Shown here one piece after another: positions 10,205 through 20,546 of a stretch of 64,000 nt of DNA. The position numbers and the translations under genes are program-made. Position 1 is the stretch's first letter. The number at the start of each line of letters is the position of its first letter. The stretch is from Xestospongia muta. Taxonomy: Eukaryota > Porifera > Demospongiae > Haplosclerida > Petrosiidae. Location: positions 11,279,461-11,343,460 of the forward strand of contig OY848919.1 in assembly GCA_963693285.1 (NCBI GenBank), read 5' to 3'. The notes under the pieces are model-generated. The model saw only the letters and a list, made by a program, of their open reading frames with translations. It was not told where the DNA came from and made no database searches.

Positions 10205-11983
10205 CTATACATTTGAAATACTTAGTTCACGAATCCATTCTCTTCCTTTGTTTTTACTGTTACCTGCAATTTTCATCCAGTTTTGTCTCAAAAACCATGC
10301 TGAGCCTTTATTGGCAGCTTTCTGTTTCATCATACGATTTTTACGACCATTATTATGCCACACATAATATTGATCACGCTTTGCTGGTATACAACTTCTA
10401 CATATTAGGTCATGTGACAAGATAATAACCTTAAGTCCAGTATTAGTGATGCCTGTCAAGTTGCAATGATGATTGTAAGTTGAAGTTGGATTACAATCTT
10501 TGTCAGGAGTCCATATAGTCTTCATTCCATGACTGAGTGCACCATATAGCTTTACTTGGTCATTCCAAATGCCTTCAGTACGATTACTTAAAACTTCCCA
10601 GAGATGTTCTATTGTTTGAAATAAAGGTATACAGTCAGTATTCCTTGGTAGTTATATAGCTATTGAATTAGGCATATAGTTAGATATAATGACATGAAAT
10701 TATTAGGAGGCATTATAGATTAACATGTCAATTATATGCCACTCATGGATAATCACATACTAAGTTATCTATATTAACAAGACCAGCATGGTACAACATT
10801 GAAATGTAATTGTGAATAACTATATATAACTTGAATCAAAATTAATTGAATATATTTACTATTGCTGTAAAATTTATTTGCATCAAAAAATTTGTAATAT
10901 ATATAGTACTTCATAGCCGCATAGGAAACAAATGGGATCTAAAAGCTGGTACCATGCCACATTAAAATCATCCTATATATGTAGAGACTATTGATTGACT
11001 ATAGACCACATACAACTCATAGATAATAGAACATACGTTACAATTCAACTATGTGAGTATATAAATAGTGTAATATTATAATTATGTTTCTACAGGATAT
11101 TTACACACACAATTTATACTCAAGCATTTCACAACACAAGGTCGTTACTGTGATCACAGTTATTACAACTGGTATAGTAGGTCAATTACATGTTGAGGTC
11201 AGTTCCTTTGTGGTTTGGCATAATTAACAGTAACTTACCAACTTTTTCTGTACTCTTTAATAGGATAAATCCAAAACATATTCCACGGACATTTGGACGT
11301 AAACTTGTGATTGAATAAGAAGTGATAATATCTGCGTCAGGATACTTATCAAGTAATGGAAAGGGATCTTTGAGTATTATAGCATCTAAATCAATGACTA
11401 GTACATTATAGCCCCAATGATTTAAAAGTCGAACTAATGCCATTCTTACAATGATAATGTCCCAAGTAGGAAGATACTTTGTGCTATACAATATGTTATA
11501 ATGATAGATTATCTGGTCAAAACGAAGGCACACTGTTGATAAGTCTGCTTTATCTTTTAATATATTGCAAATCCTCTCATCAAGAGAAATAATCAGAATA
11601 TCATCTAATTTGAGATTGTTTGTGTTCATCTCAAATGCTACTAACCAGTTTAATAGTGATGCATAATATTCTTTTTCTACTATTAACAAAATCACTTGCT
11701 TGGAGGATTTCTTGGAGAGAATATCAGTCAGGTCTTTCATCCAATGCATCTCTAGAAGTTCTCTTACTGGTTTAATTGCTTGGGGCTCAGAGAATGAGAA
11801 AGGAGGTTTGATGGAAAAACCAGAGTCCACGACTAGTGAGTCATAACGATTGACTGTAAAGCGATCAGGTAGTACCCAGGAATCGACAGTTAAAAAGAGT
11901 AGAGCTATAACGCTAGTGGCAAGCACTAGTAATATCCACCTTCGATTGTATTTTCTACACAGAAACCTTAAGATCTTACTCAT
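10205..11983 (-). CDS. Type II membrane glycosyltransferase, nucleotide-diphospho-sugar transferase type (PF03407-like), copy 1
   Basis: Two exons, 11239-11983 and 10205-10608, joined in frame through a GTAAGT donor and a CAATAG acceptor; 1149 nt, 382 residues. A short basic N-terminus is followed by a signal anchor (WILLVLATSVIALLFLTV, about residues 16-33), as in Golgi type II enzymes. The lumenal part has NVLVIDLDAIILKDPFPLL with the DxD metal/nucleotide-sugar motif, then CFGFILLKST, and in exon 2 GIWNDQVKLYGAL, matching the DQ..ln..L block of the family. The sugar and acceptor cannot be told. Copy 2 (29915-31693) differs by a few residues in the N-terminal region only. Confidence 0.78.
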
Positions 11984-12489
11984 GTTTCAGGCTTCTGGCT
12001 TATTCTGCTTAGATATAGCACCTACACTTATAGTTGACCAGATTCTCATTTCCCGTAAGGGGAGGAGCTGGCTACTCGAGATTAGATATAAATATATAGC
12101 ACCTTAGCAAAATTAATCGCATTTTTACAATAGCAACACATAGTTAATCGAAAATTAATTACTTAAACCTTGCTCTACCTATTATTCATATAAAATTAAT
12201 AGTCTGGACTTTCATCAGTCTATACAGTGGTACACTGAGCCCAGTAGGCAGCACCTAGCTAACACTATGAAATGACTAATCATCTGAGAGACGACATAAA
12301 TATACGACATAAGCATACCATAAATTATGTGAATGGTAAGTACCATATGTCAGACAGGGGGGAGGGGCTAAACAATCTACATGTTTTAAGTTATGACAAT
12401 TGGATATGTTCCACACATTAATTCTACATACGTAAGTGTTGTTTCTGTTCAACATAAAGATCACGGCAACCATGTGTTCAGTAATTATA

Positions 12490-13014
12490 TAATGATGAGA
12501 AATATTAAGATTATGAATGCAACTCCTTCCCTTGCTTGGACTATTAGCAATGACTCTTCCCAGTCTTCTCTTAAATACCATATTAATCCTTTCTCAGCAG
12601 CTTGCTTCTTCATATTATGACTTTTTCATCCATTATTATGCCATACATAGTATTGGTCTCACTTAAATGGCTCACAACGTCTACATATCAAGTCATGTGA
12701 CAAAATAACAATCTTAAGTCCAGTATTAGCGATACATGTCATATTACAATGATAATTGTAAGTTGAGGGTGGATTACAATCTTTATCTGAAGTCCATGTG
12801 GTGTTCATATTCCATGGTCCAGTGGGTGCTTCTTGGTGTAACTTGACTGATGATGTAACAACATGTCCTATGATGACATCATTACGTGTCATTTCATTAT
12901 GATGTCATCATAGTCAAGTTACACCAAGAACCACCTGGTCCAATGCACCATATAGTTTTACTTGATCATTCCAGATACCTTCAGTTCAATTGCTTGCCAT
13001 CTCCCAGACAAACT
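12490..13014 (-). pseudogene. Decayed glycosyltransferase exon 2, copy 1
   Basis: Matches exon 2 of the gene at 10205-11983 (EGIWNDQVKLYGAL, TSDKDCNPPSTYNYHCNM, GLKIVILSHDLICR, then a weak KRRLGRVIANSPSKGR tail) but carries stops and frameshifts and is split by the foldback element at 12825-12935. No exon 1 accompanies it. It is probably the downstream end of the unit left by the older tandem duplication described at 18201. Confidence 0.85.
12825..12935. mobile_element. 111-bp MITE with 10-bp target duplication, copy 1
   Basis: Terminal inverted repeats begin ggtgcttcttggtgtaactt and end with the near-exact complement. They are flanked by tggtccagtg (12815-12824) and tggtccaatg (12936-12945). 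The related exon at about 18336 has the uninterrupted site. A target duplication of 9-11 bp would fit Mutator-like MITEs. Confidence 0.85.
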
Positions 13015-13141
13015 CTAGAAAACATAATTATATCTAGACTTGTGAGGTCAGCTCCTATTCTTAAAGTGAAAGGGGGCTGGCCTTGCAAGACTAAATTATA
13101 CTATCATTGATAATCATAAGTCTCCTTTATCTTTTAATATT

Positions 13142-13390
13142 TGACTTGATTTCCAATAAGGGACTACTTCAGTCAAACAATTGTGATATGGTTTATGAAA
13201 AAAGCATCACTTTCAAAACACCTGAAAAAACAGTTTTGTATACATAGATGCAGTTCCATGAATGGTTGTGCATATTATAGCAGCTTTATGTATACAAAAC
13301 TATTTTTATGATGTTTCAACAGTTGTCTTTTTTCATAAATCATGTCACAAATGTTTTGCCAGAAGTTGTCCCTTTTTGCAAATCAGGTCA
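13142..13390. mobile_element. Palindromic MITE of about 250 bp, copy 1
   Basis: Long imperfect inverted repeat: tgacttgatttcc.. at the left and ..caaatcaggtca at the right, with inner complementary blocks around gttttgtatacat / atgtatacaaaac. The same family occurs at 32854-33102 (its duplicate) and independently at 60781-61037. Confidence 0.8.
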
Positions 13391-13626
13391 CAATCTATTC
13401 ATTTTTATAGTTCAAGAATACTGTCCTCTGTGATAAAACACCTCTGAGCTGCCACAGAAGAATCATTTACATGAATAAAGTGTTAAAATTCTATGTGAAT
13501 GAGTTGTATAGCATCACTGACTTTGCCTAATGCTGTCAATTAAAGGTGTATTGAGATGTCTTATTCATATGTTTCCATAGTAAATAACAGTGCATAGCAG
13601 TAATGAATAAAATAAAACAATAAAAA

Positions 13627-14488
13627 CGCACTAAAGTGCTTAACCTCGCTGCAGTTCCCAGTGTAAATCTATACTGCAGAGTGTATGTAACATGTACATT
13701 TAAGATTGGACAAGGTGTGGTCAAATTATTGATGGATCACGTGATGCACATTACAAACTGTTGTTTGATGACTCAGCATTTCTCTTGAAAAAAGCTTTGC
13801 GTTTACTGGGTACTTTGTACTCTGATTGACATGTCTGTGAAGCTGTAACTGAGTAAGTAATAGTATCATTCAATTGCCAAGCAAGATTAAGTGCTAAATT
13901 CGTGATGAATGTTTCTCTGAGCCTTTACATGACGCTTTAAAATGTTTCAATATTTCATATACAAAATTTATTGTAACTTGAAAATGAAGCGTTCTTTGGA
14001 AACGTCCCGTAGTTCAAATATAAATCAATATATTATCTATTAGTAGCAGGTTTTTTCAGTGCTTTGAGACGTTTCCTGAATGCGTTACTTCGCTCCAGGT
14101 CCATGTACAATTTTGAAAACACTTTTCAGAGTTTTTCTAACGATTGCTTCAACCAACGGCCTTCTGTCTTGCTGATCCGTAGTCCTCTAATATTCTCTAC
14201 AGCATACTACAAAATCTGCACATTAAGTTTTTTACTTTTCGAGAAACGGCACCTTGACCTCTGTAGCCTGAAGATTCTTTTGCGAGTTTTAAGCTTTCTT
14301 TTTCTTTGACGATGTTCTTGATACTACTGTTGTAAAGTCCTCACGTTTTTCTACTCGTTGCTAAACGTTGGTAGCTGTTAACGCTTCGCTTGCCAAGTTA
14401 TAGCAGTTCAAAGAAAACAGGCAGTGCAGGCACACACACACACTGACAGACTACAGTACCCTTGCTTTGCGCCCACGCACAGCGAGGT
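13627..14488. mobile_element. Non-autonomous TIR element of about 860 bp, copy 1
   Basis: Begins cgcactaaagtgcttaacctcgctgcag (written here only as a boundary: the key end motif is cctcgctg) and ends cagcgagg. The paralogous position at about 19870 lacks it, which defines the insertion. In the duplicate (33339-34208) the flanks aataaaaa on both sides suggest an 8-bp target duplication. No convincing transposase frame. Confidence 0.75.
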
Positions 14489-14865
14489 TAAAAATACAAT
14501 GAGTCATTGAATAATTATTTAAACAGTGCAAAAGTAAGACAAGACAAGACATGTGACATTTTCTGTTAACATAACAACTATTGAGAACAGGTTCATTATG
14601 AAGCTAAGAGTTACATTTTCGTGACATTTTGTTATTCTTTTTCTCTCTATATACTAGCCCTATACTGTAGGGTTTTAGGGAGTGGAGTAATGTAATAACT
14701 CAATCACAATACTGTACAAGTGTGGATGTCATGAAAGCAAATACTCTTTGTGACTCTTTGACTCCTTACTAAAGAGACACTGACCTAAGAACATTGATCT
14801 AAAAACATTTATATGCAGACAACAAGTGTAATACATGTATATTCAACACAAGTGGGACAATGGTG

Positions 14866-17800
14866 TTAAGAGGGATACTGTTTCTTGGTCTTGTCGTCTT
14901 TATTATCATTGATGAGACTCTACAAAGAAATTAACTAAGAATAATTAACTAATAGACATAGTGTTATGTTTTAAAGCAACTCTCTTGTAATAAAAATGAT
15001 AGTAGAATTAAATCCATTTGTATAATATAATTTTGTCAAAATAAGACATATAAAGTTGTAGTTAAATACATGAAGTACTGCCTCCCCCCTTCCCATGAAA
15101 TGACCACATACTACTGTAATATCATGCTCTAGACACAATGGCTCAATCTAAGAACTGTGATGTCATACAAGAAACAGCTTAACCAGATCGTGTGGTACAC
15201 TGTAACAACTCTCAAGTATGTTGATGTTTCCTCTTGCTTGCTTAACACACCACACTTAATCTGTAGTAAAGCCCTTGTTGAGTTATTAATAATATGCTAT
15301 AGCTGATAATAAAAGATGTTGTATAGACTTTTAATACCAGGAGATATTATTGTATGGGAAAGTTATAGTATCATCAAGTAAATGTATTTATTATAATAGT
15401 ACTCAATCCTTGGTGAAGATCAGTTAACTGTGTCCAAACCAATGTATATAAAAAGTGTTCAACATTCATGACCTACAAATAACATTAGGAGCCCAAAGCC
15501 TCACAAATACTTAATATTCTAACCATATATGGTCATGAACAGCCTACTGTGGTTTGGTTTGTCTGTTTTATTATAACATGCACATGTATAGATGTAACTA
15601 TTTTACATGTAAAAATAATTCTATTTTATACCTTCACCTGTAGTTGATGACAGATGTGTCCTACATTGACCTGTTCTAGCAGGAGAATCATTAGTAGAGA
15701 TCCTATCTTATCAGCTAAATGGATACAATGAAAAAAATAAACTGTATAATAAATACATGTAGTACTGAATGTAACAATGTTATTAATACTAGCTAAAAAT
15801 ACTAACCGATCTTTTTTCCTTCCGTCTGCTCTCCAGGAGTAGGTGTGGATACATTAGATGATCGTTTCTCCTTCACATCCTCCTTGTCCTTCCCTTCTCC
15901 TCCACTTTTCAAACTAGATGGACTACTATCATTGCTGTCATCTTTTGTCTTAGATCTCTCAACAAACATAGATAACTCACTAACCTCTTGTCTACTCATG
16001 ATAGATTTACAATCAGTTTTCTCATTGCTAGCTTTAACTGCTTTCCCAATTCAGCAAACTCCACCTGTTAATGAAGAATAATTATAATTATAAACTGCAT
16101 TGCAAGAACTCGATTTAAATGAGTGATATTCAAATATCATTTGCTATACAATACAGGTATCCCTACAAAGTATAGTAGTGAGACTTCAGTGGATCAGACA
16201 GTACAGAGACAAAGTGTCATCTTAAAATTATATTGACACATCAGATAATTCATATATCATCATATCTATTGTACTATACACAGAAATCACATTTCCTTTT
16301 TGGTACCTAACTTAAATCTGCTGACATGTCATGTTTACCATTTTCACTTCATAACATTGATTTCTGAGAATTGGCTACTAATTGTTACAAGAAAGTAATG
16401 AATTTTTTTAATGAAACTTGACTGGAGTTCTAAGAAGCCAGGTAATACTTAAATTCATAGTTTCAACTTTATCTCAGGGAGTGGATTATGAAATCTATTA
16501 TAAATAACATAAGTAACTACAGGGATGCATCATAAATCTATTTCAAATAGTATGATCAAATTCACAATTTCTAAGAAAACACTGGATAAATATAAATATA
16601 AGAGAAAAACAAATACACACAACATAGTGGAATTGTTTTAACACTTGTTCAGTAATACCTTCAACATGGATACATTTGCAAGGTTCATTAATATCTACAA
16701 CATGGATACATCTGAAAGGACAAATAAAGATGAAGGTGAGCAAAATACCATTTATTTAATACATGAATATCAGAACTTTCTTTCAAGTAGAATGTTTCAA
16801 AAGTACAATTAATATTTTTGTGAGTATTTCTGTGGTTGCAAATATTATTGCAGCTCCGATAGCAATTTGGGGAACAAAAAGTAGTTCATCCTTGATAACA
16901 ACAGCAGGTGCAATCGGCATTGTCCCAGCTCTTGCTTTTATTATTGCTATCTTCATCGGATGTGCTTTACGTAAAAACAAGGGGGAAGTTGATGCACGTA
17001 TTACAATCTCATCATGTTGTCTTACATTATTTGGAATGTTTTCCTTTTTTGCTGGAATAATGGTGTTTGTTGGAATTAGTCAAGAACCAAGTAATACGTA
17101 TGATATGACTGCAGCCATTTGTGCTGGATTGCTCTTTCTTTTTGCAGGAATTTTTCATTGCTTTGGATATGGTTGTTGGACTCTTTCCATGCAGCCAGCA
17201 AATGGATATCCTTATGAACATCTATTACATATAAAGTAGTGTACAATGTAGTTCTACATAACAAGGACAGCCTTGTTTTTTCTTAACTTTTAAAATATCT
17301 TATCACAAAGTGATCTCTTTTACTTTGTATGGTTTTATTTTTTATACTTTGATTGATAGAAGATTTGAAACATTTTTTATAATGATTAGACAATCATATT
17401 AAAAATACAGGTGACAGATTCAATGCAAACTGTTGTTAAGAATTTCAAATATAATTTACAACTTCAAACCAATACCTTGTAGTGTTAATGATTTATTAGT
17501 TTCACGCATATATAGATGGTCATTACATTTTTAATATCTCTTACATAATATAGTATCACTTAAAAAGACATTATACCATACCACCAAACAATAATTTTGA
17601 CGATCTGAATAATTAAAATTCCACTTACTCCAATTGTTGACATAATCTTTGGTCTATATAGAAAGAAGACCACATCACCAGTTATCCTATACTCCTGTAC
17701 TAAAGTATCCAATGATGGTACACGTTTACTGTACTCCTCAGGACTTAAATGAGAAGAGAGAAAACCACCAAATTGCACTAATGTATCCATGCACTAGAAA

Positions 17801-18201
17801 TAAAGGAAAAACAATAACTAATAATTATATTACAATTACAGATACCAATGTCAATTAATAGTATATTAAATTTTAAACATGCTACATTGTAGCTATTGAA
17901 AATACACCATATATTATTACTACTAGGTATTAAGTGAATCAGACATTACAGAGACTAATGATACAATTACTATATGATAAATCTGATAAGATACTAATCC
18001 ATTTAATTAATATACATGTTGTCATGTACATGTATTAGTACATGTAGTTTGTGTTACTACATGTATCTCACATGATCATATAAACAGCAAACTAGCTTCA
18101 AGTGCATATTACTGCCATCTCTAAATACTATAATCTCTTTGTTGAGCTGTTAACAAACAGAGTGGGAAACAACTAGTGCCTCTCTGAGTCATTGTGAGGA
18201 C
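14866..18201 (-). pseudogene. Internally deleted THOC2 fragment (exon 20 to 3' end), copy 1
   Basis: Homologous to THOC2 but not functional. In reading order: part of exon 20 (18062-18201, starting within SQRLRE), exon 21 (17629-17793, [19 protein letters not shown]), exon 22 (about 15960-16060, ending SIMSRQE) fused through its intron to the last third of exon 32 (SKTKDDSNDSSPSSLKS..., about 15807-15960), a shortened exon 33 near 15640-15700, and the terminal exon ending NKDDKTKKQYPS with its stop at 14866-14868. Exons 23-31 and most of 32 are deleted. A nested plus-strand gene (16702-17239) survives in the same intron as in the parent locus. Confidence 0.88.
16702..17239 (+). CDS. Small four-helix membrane protein, nested, copy 1
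   Basis: Two exons, 16702-16735 and 16788-17239 (486 nt, 161 residues). Splicing a 52-nt intron (gtgagc..tcaag) joins MDTSERTNKDE to VECFKSTINIF in frame; the unspliced frame from 16763 gives a shorter N-terminus. Four hydrophobic helices: ISVVANIIAAPIAIWG, IGIVPALAFIIAIFIGCAL, SCCLTLFGMFSFFAGIMVFVG and AICAGLLFLFAGIFHCFG. Cys-rich turns (SSCC, CFGYGCW) are conserved in all three copies (also 36408 and 46657). I do not recognise the family; the layout resembles MARVEL or CD20-like small tetraspan proteins but no signature confirms this. Confidence 0.65.
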
Positions 18202-19454
18202 ATATCAGGTCATGTGACAAGATAACAATCTTAAGTCCAGTATTAGTGATACCTGTCATATTACAATGATAATTGTAAGTTGAGGGTGGATTACAATCTT
18301 TATCTGAAGTCCATGTGGTATTCATATTCCATGGTCCAGTGCACCATATAGTTTTACTTCATCATTCCAGATACCTTCAGCTTGATTCCTTGCTATCTCC
18401 CAGAGAAACTCTAGAAAACATAATTATATTTAGACTTGTGAGGTCAGCTCCTTTTCTTAAAGTGAAAGGGGGCTGGCCTCACAAGACTATATTATACTAT
18501 CATAAATAATCAGTAACTATACAGTCCCTTATAGTATTAGTACAAATCATGGCACTAGAGTAGTTGTGATACTGAAATAGTCTCTTAATTAACCTGAGTA
18601 TCCAAATAAATATGCTGATTGCTGTTCTTTATATTAATCAATAGTCTCCATACATTATATAGACAATAGCAAAGTAGGACTCTCTTTAAAAGAAAGTAAT
18701 CTAACCTATTTTTTTCTGTACTCTTTAATAGAATAAATCCAAAAAATATTCCACGGATGTTTGGATGTACACTTGTGATTGAATAAGAAGTGATAATATC
18801 TGCGTCAGGATACTTATCAAGTAATGGAAAGGGATCTTTGAGTATTATAGCATCTAAATCAATCACTAGTACATTATAGCCCCAATGATTTAAATGTTGA
18901 ACTAATGCCATTCTTACAATGATAATGTCCCAAGTGTGAAGATACTTTGTGCTATACAATATGTTATAATGATAGATTATCTGGTCAAAACGAAGGCACA
19001 CTGTTGATAAGTCTGCTTTATCTTTTAATATATTGCAAATCCTCTCATCAAGAGAAATAATCAGAATATCATCTAATTTGAGATTGTTTGTGTTCATCTC
19101 AAATGCTACTAACCAGTTTAATAGTGATGCATAATATTCTTTTTCTACTATTAACAAAATCACTTGCTTGGAGGATTTCTTGGAGAGAATATCAGTCAGA
19201 TCTTTCATCCAATGCATCTCTACAAGTTCTCTTAATGGCTTGAGGCTCAGAAAAAGAGAAAGGAGGATTAATAGCAAAGCCAGGCCTGACGACTGTTGAT
19301 TCGAACGGTTAACTGAGAAACGATTAGGTAGTATCTCCAGTAATCGACAGTTAAAAAAGAGATATATTGAAAGGCTGCTGGCGAGAGCTACCAACGCCCG
19401 TCTTATCCAAAAGGTTGCTCTCCACGAGCACGTATTCATGCATGTGACATGCAC
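18201..19454 (-). pseudogene. Second glycosyltransferase, truncated and frameshifted, copy 1
   Basis: Exon 1 (about 18720-19454) is open and keeps the DxD block VLVIDLDAIILKDPFPLL, but two small deletions replace the normal SVNRYEST...EPQAIKPV segment by an out-of-frame stretch (RSNQQSSGLALLLILL) before the frame returns at LRELVEM. The donor after LLKSTEK is changed. Exon 2 (18201-18412) has a 2-nt insertion before TWTSDKD-type sequence and ends abruptly at LSHDLIC, where THOC2 exon 20 sequence begins (18200-18202). The gene lies just downstream of the THOC2 3' end, same strand. Confidence 0.8.
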
Positions 19455-20533
19455 TTGTTGAGGTACAAAGTATTGCTTCGTCCAGTTACAAATTTCTCCT
19501 TTTTCTTTTCCGCGTAGGCTGTACGAGCCTTAACACATACTAAGAATGTTCTACTCACATCCGCATTCCTGCTGTACACGTGTTATATATGCTTCTTCAT
19601 ATACACTTCACCTCTAAGCGAAGATGCAACAACGCCAAACAAGTAGAATCCATTCAATTTTAATAATCCTACACAGCTTTTGTTTGATAAAACATTACTG
19701 CACTGCCACAGAAGAATCATTTACATGAACACAGTGTTACAATTCTACATCATTGAGTTGTATAGCCTCACTTTGATCAATGTTGTCAATAAAAGGTGTA
19801 TTGAGATGTCTTATTCATATGTTTCCATAGTAAATAACAGTGCATAGCAGTAATGAATAAAATAAAACAAAAATACAATGAGTCATCGAATAATTATTTA
19901 AACAGTGCAAAAGTAAGACAAGACATTTTAATTTAACAGTGACATTTTCTTCTGTCATTATAGATCAAGCTGGTTTCTTAAGAGGTGGTTTGGATGGTAT
20001 GCTATTGACAAAGAAGTCAAGGTATCAAATAACAGCTTTTCAATGAATGTTCACACACAGTTCTTTATGTAAGAATAAAAATAACAACGTGTTACTAAAT
20101 ATAGTAACACCATTATTACATAACAGATCAGTATCAGTACAACCCCATTTTCAACCAGGTATTTGTCAAATCTTTCACTACCGAAGTATGCATTTTATGT
20201 GAGATTCTCTGTTCACATAACAAGCATTGAGATAAGTTTCAGTATGAGGGCCAAGAATGACATCATCATGACATTTTGTCATCATGTTTCTTTCTATATA
20301 CTAGCCCTATACTTTAAGTTTCAGAAGGTGAGACCAAAGAACAATGTAATAACTCTATCACAATACTGTACGAGTGTGGGTGTCACACTTGGATTCCATA
20401 CTACAGAGACACTGTACTGAACATACTGATCTAATAAGACAGCAGGTGTATATAAATGTACATACAATACAAAATGTCTTAAGAGGGATATAGACAGCAG
20501 GTGTATATAAATGTACATACAATACAAAATGTG
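19455..20533. other. Spacer between THOC2 3' end and glycosyltransferase, copy 1
   Basis: Holds the empty site corresponding to the TIR element (about 19868). A plus-strand stretch at about 19965-20030, after an acceptor-like cattatag, reads DQAGFLRGGLDGMLLTKKS; its only change in copy 2 (39668-39735) is synonymous in this frame. It may be a stray exon; no partner exon was found. Confidence 0.3.
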
Positions 20534-20546
20534 TTAAGAAGGATAC
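20437..20546. repeat. 55-bp tandem duplication at the THOC2 3' end, copy 1
   Basis: Two 55-bp units (20437-20491, 20492-20546) covering the last codons, the stop and the proximal 3' UTR of THOC2. The same pair occurs in copy 2 (from 40142), so it predates the 19.7-kb duplication. The older fragment at 14866 has no second unit. Confidence 0.8.
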
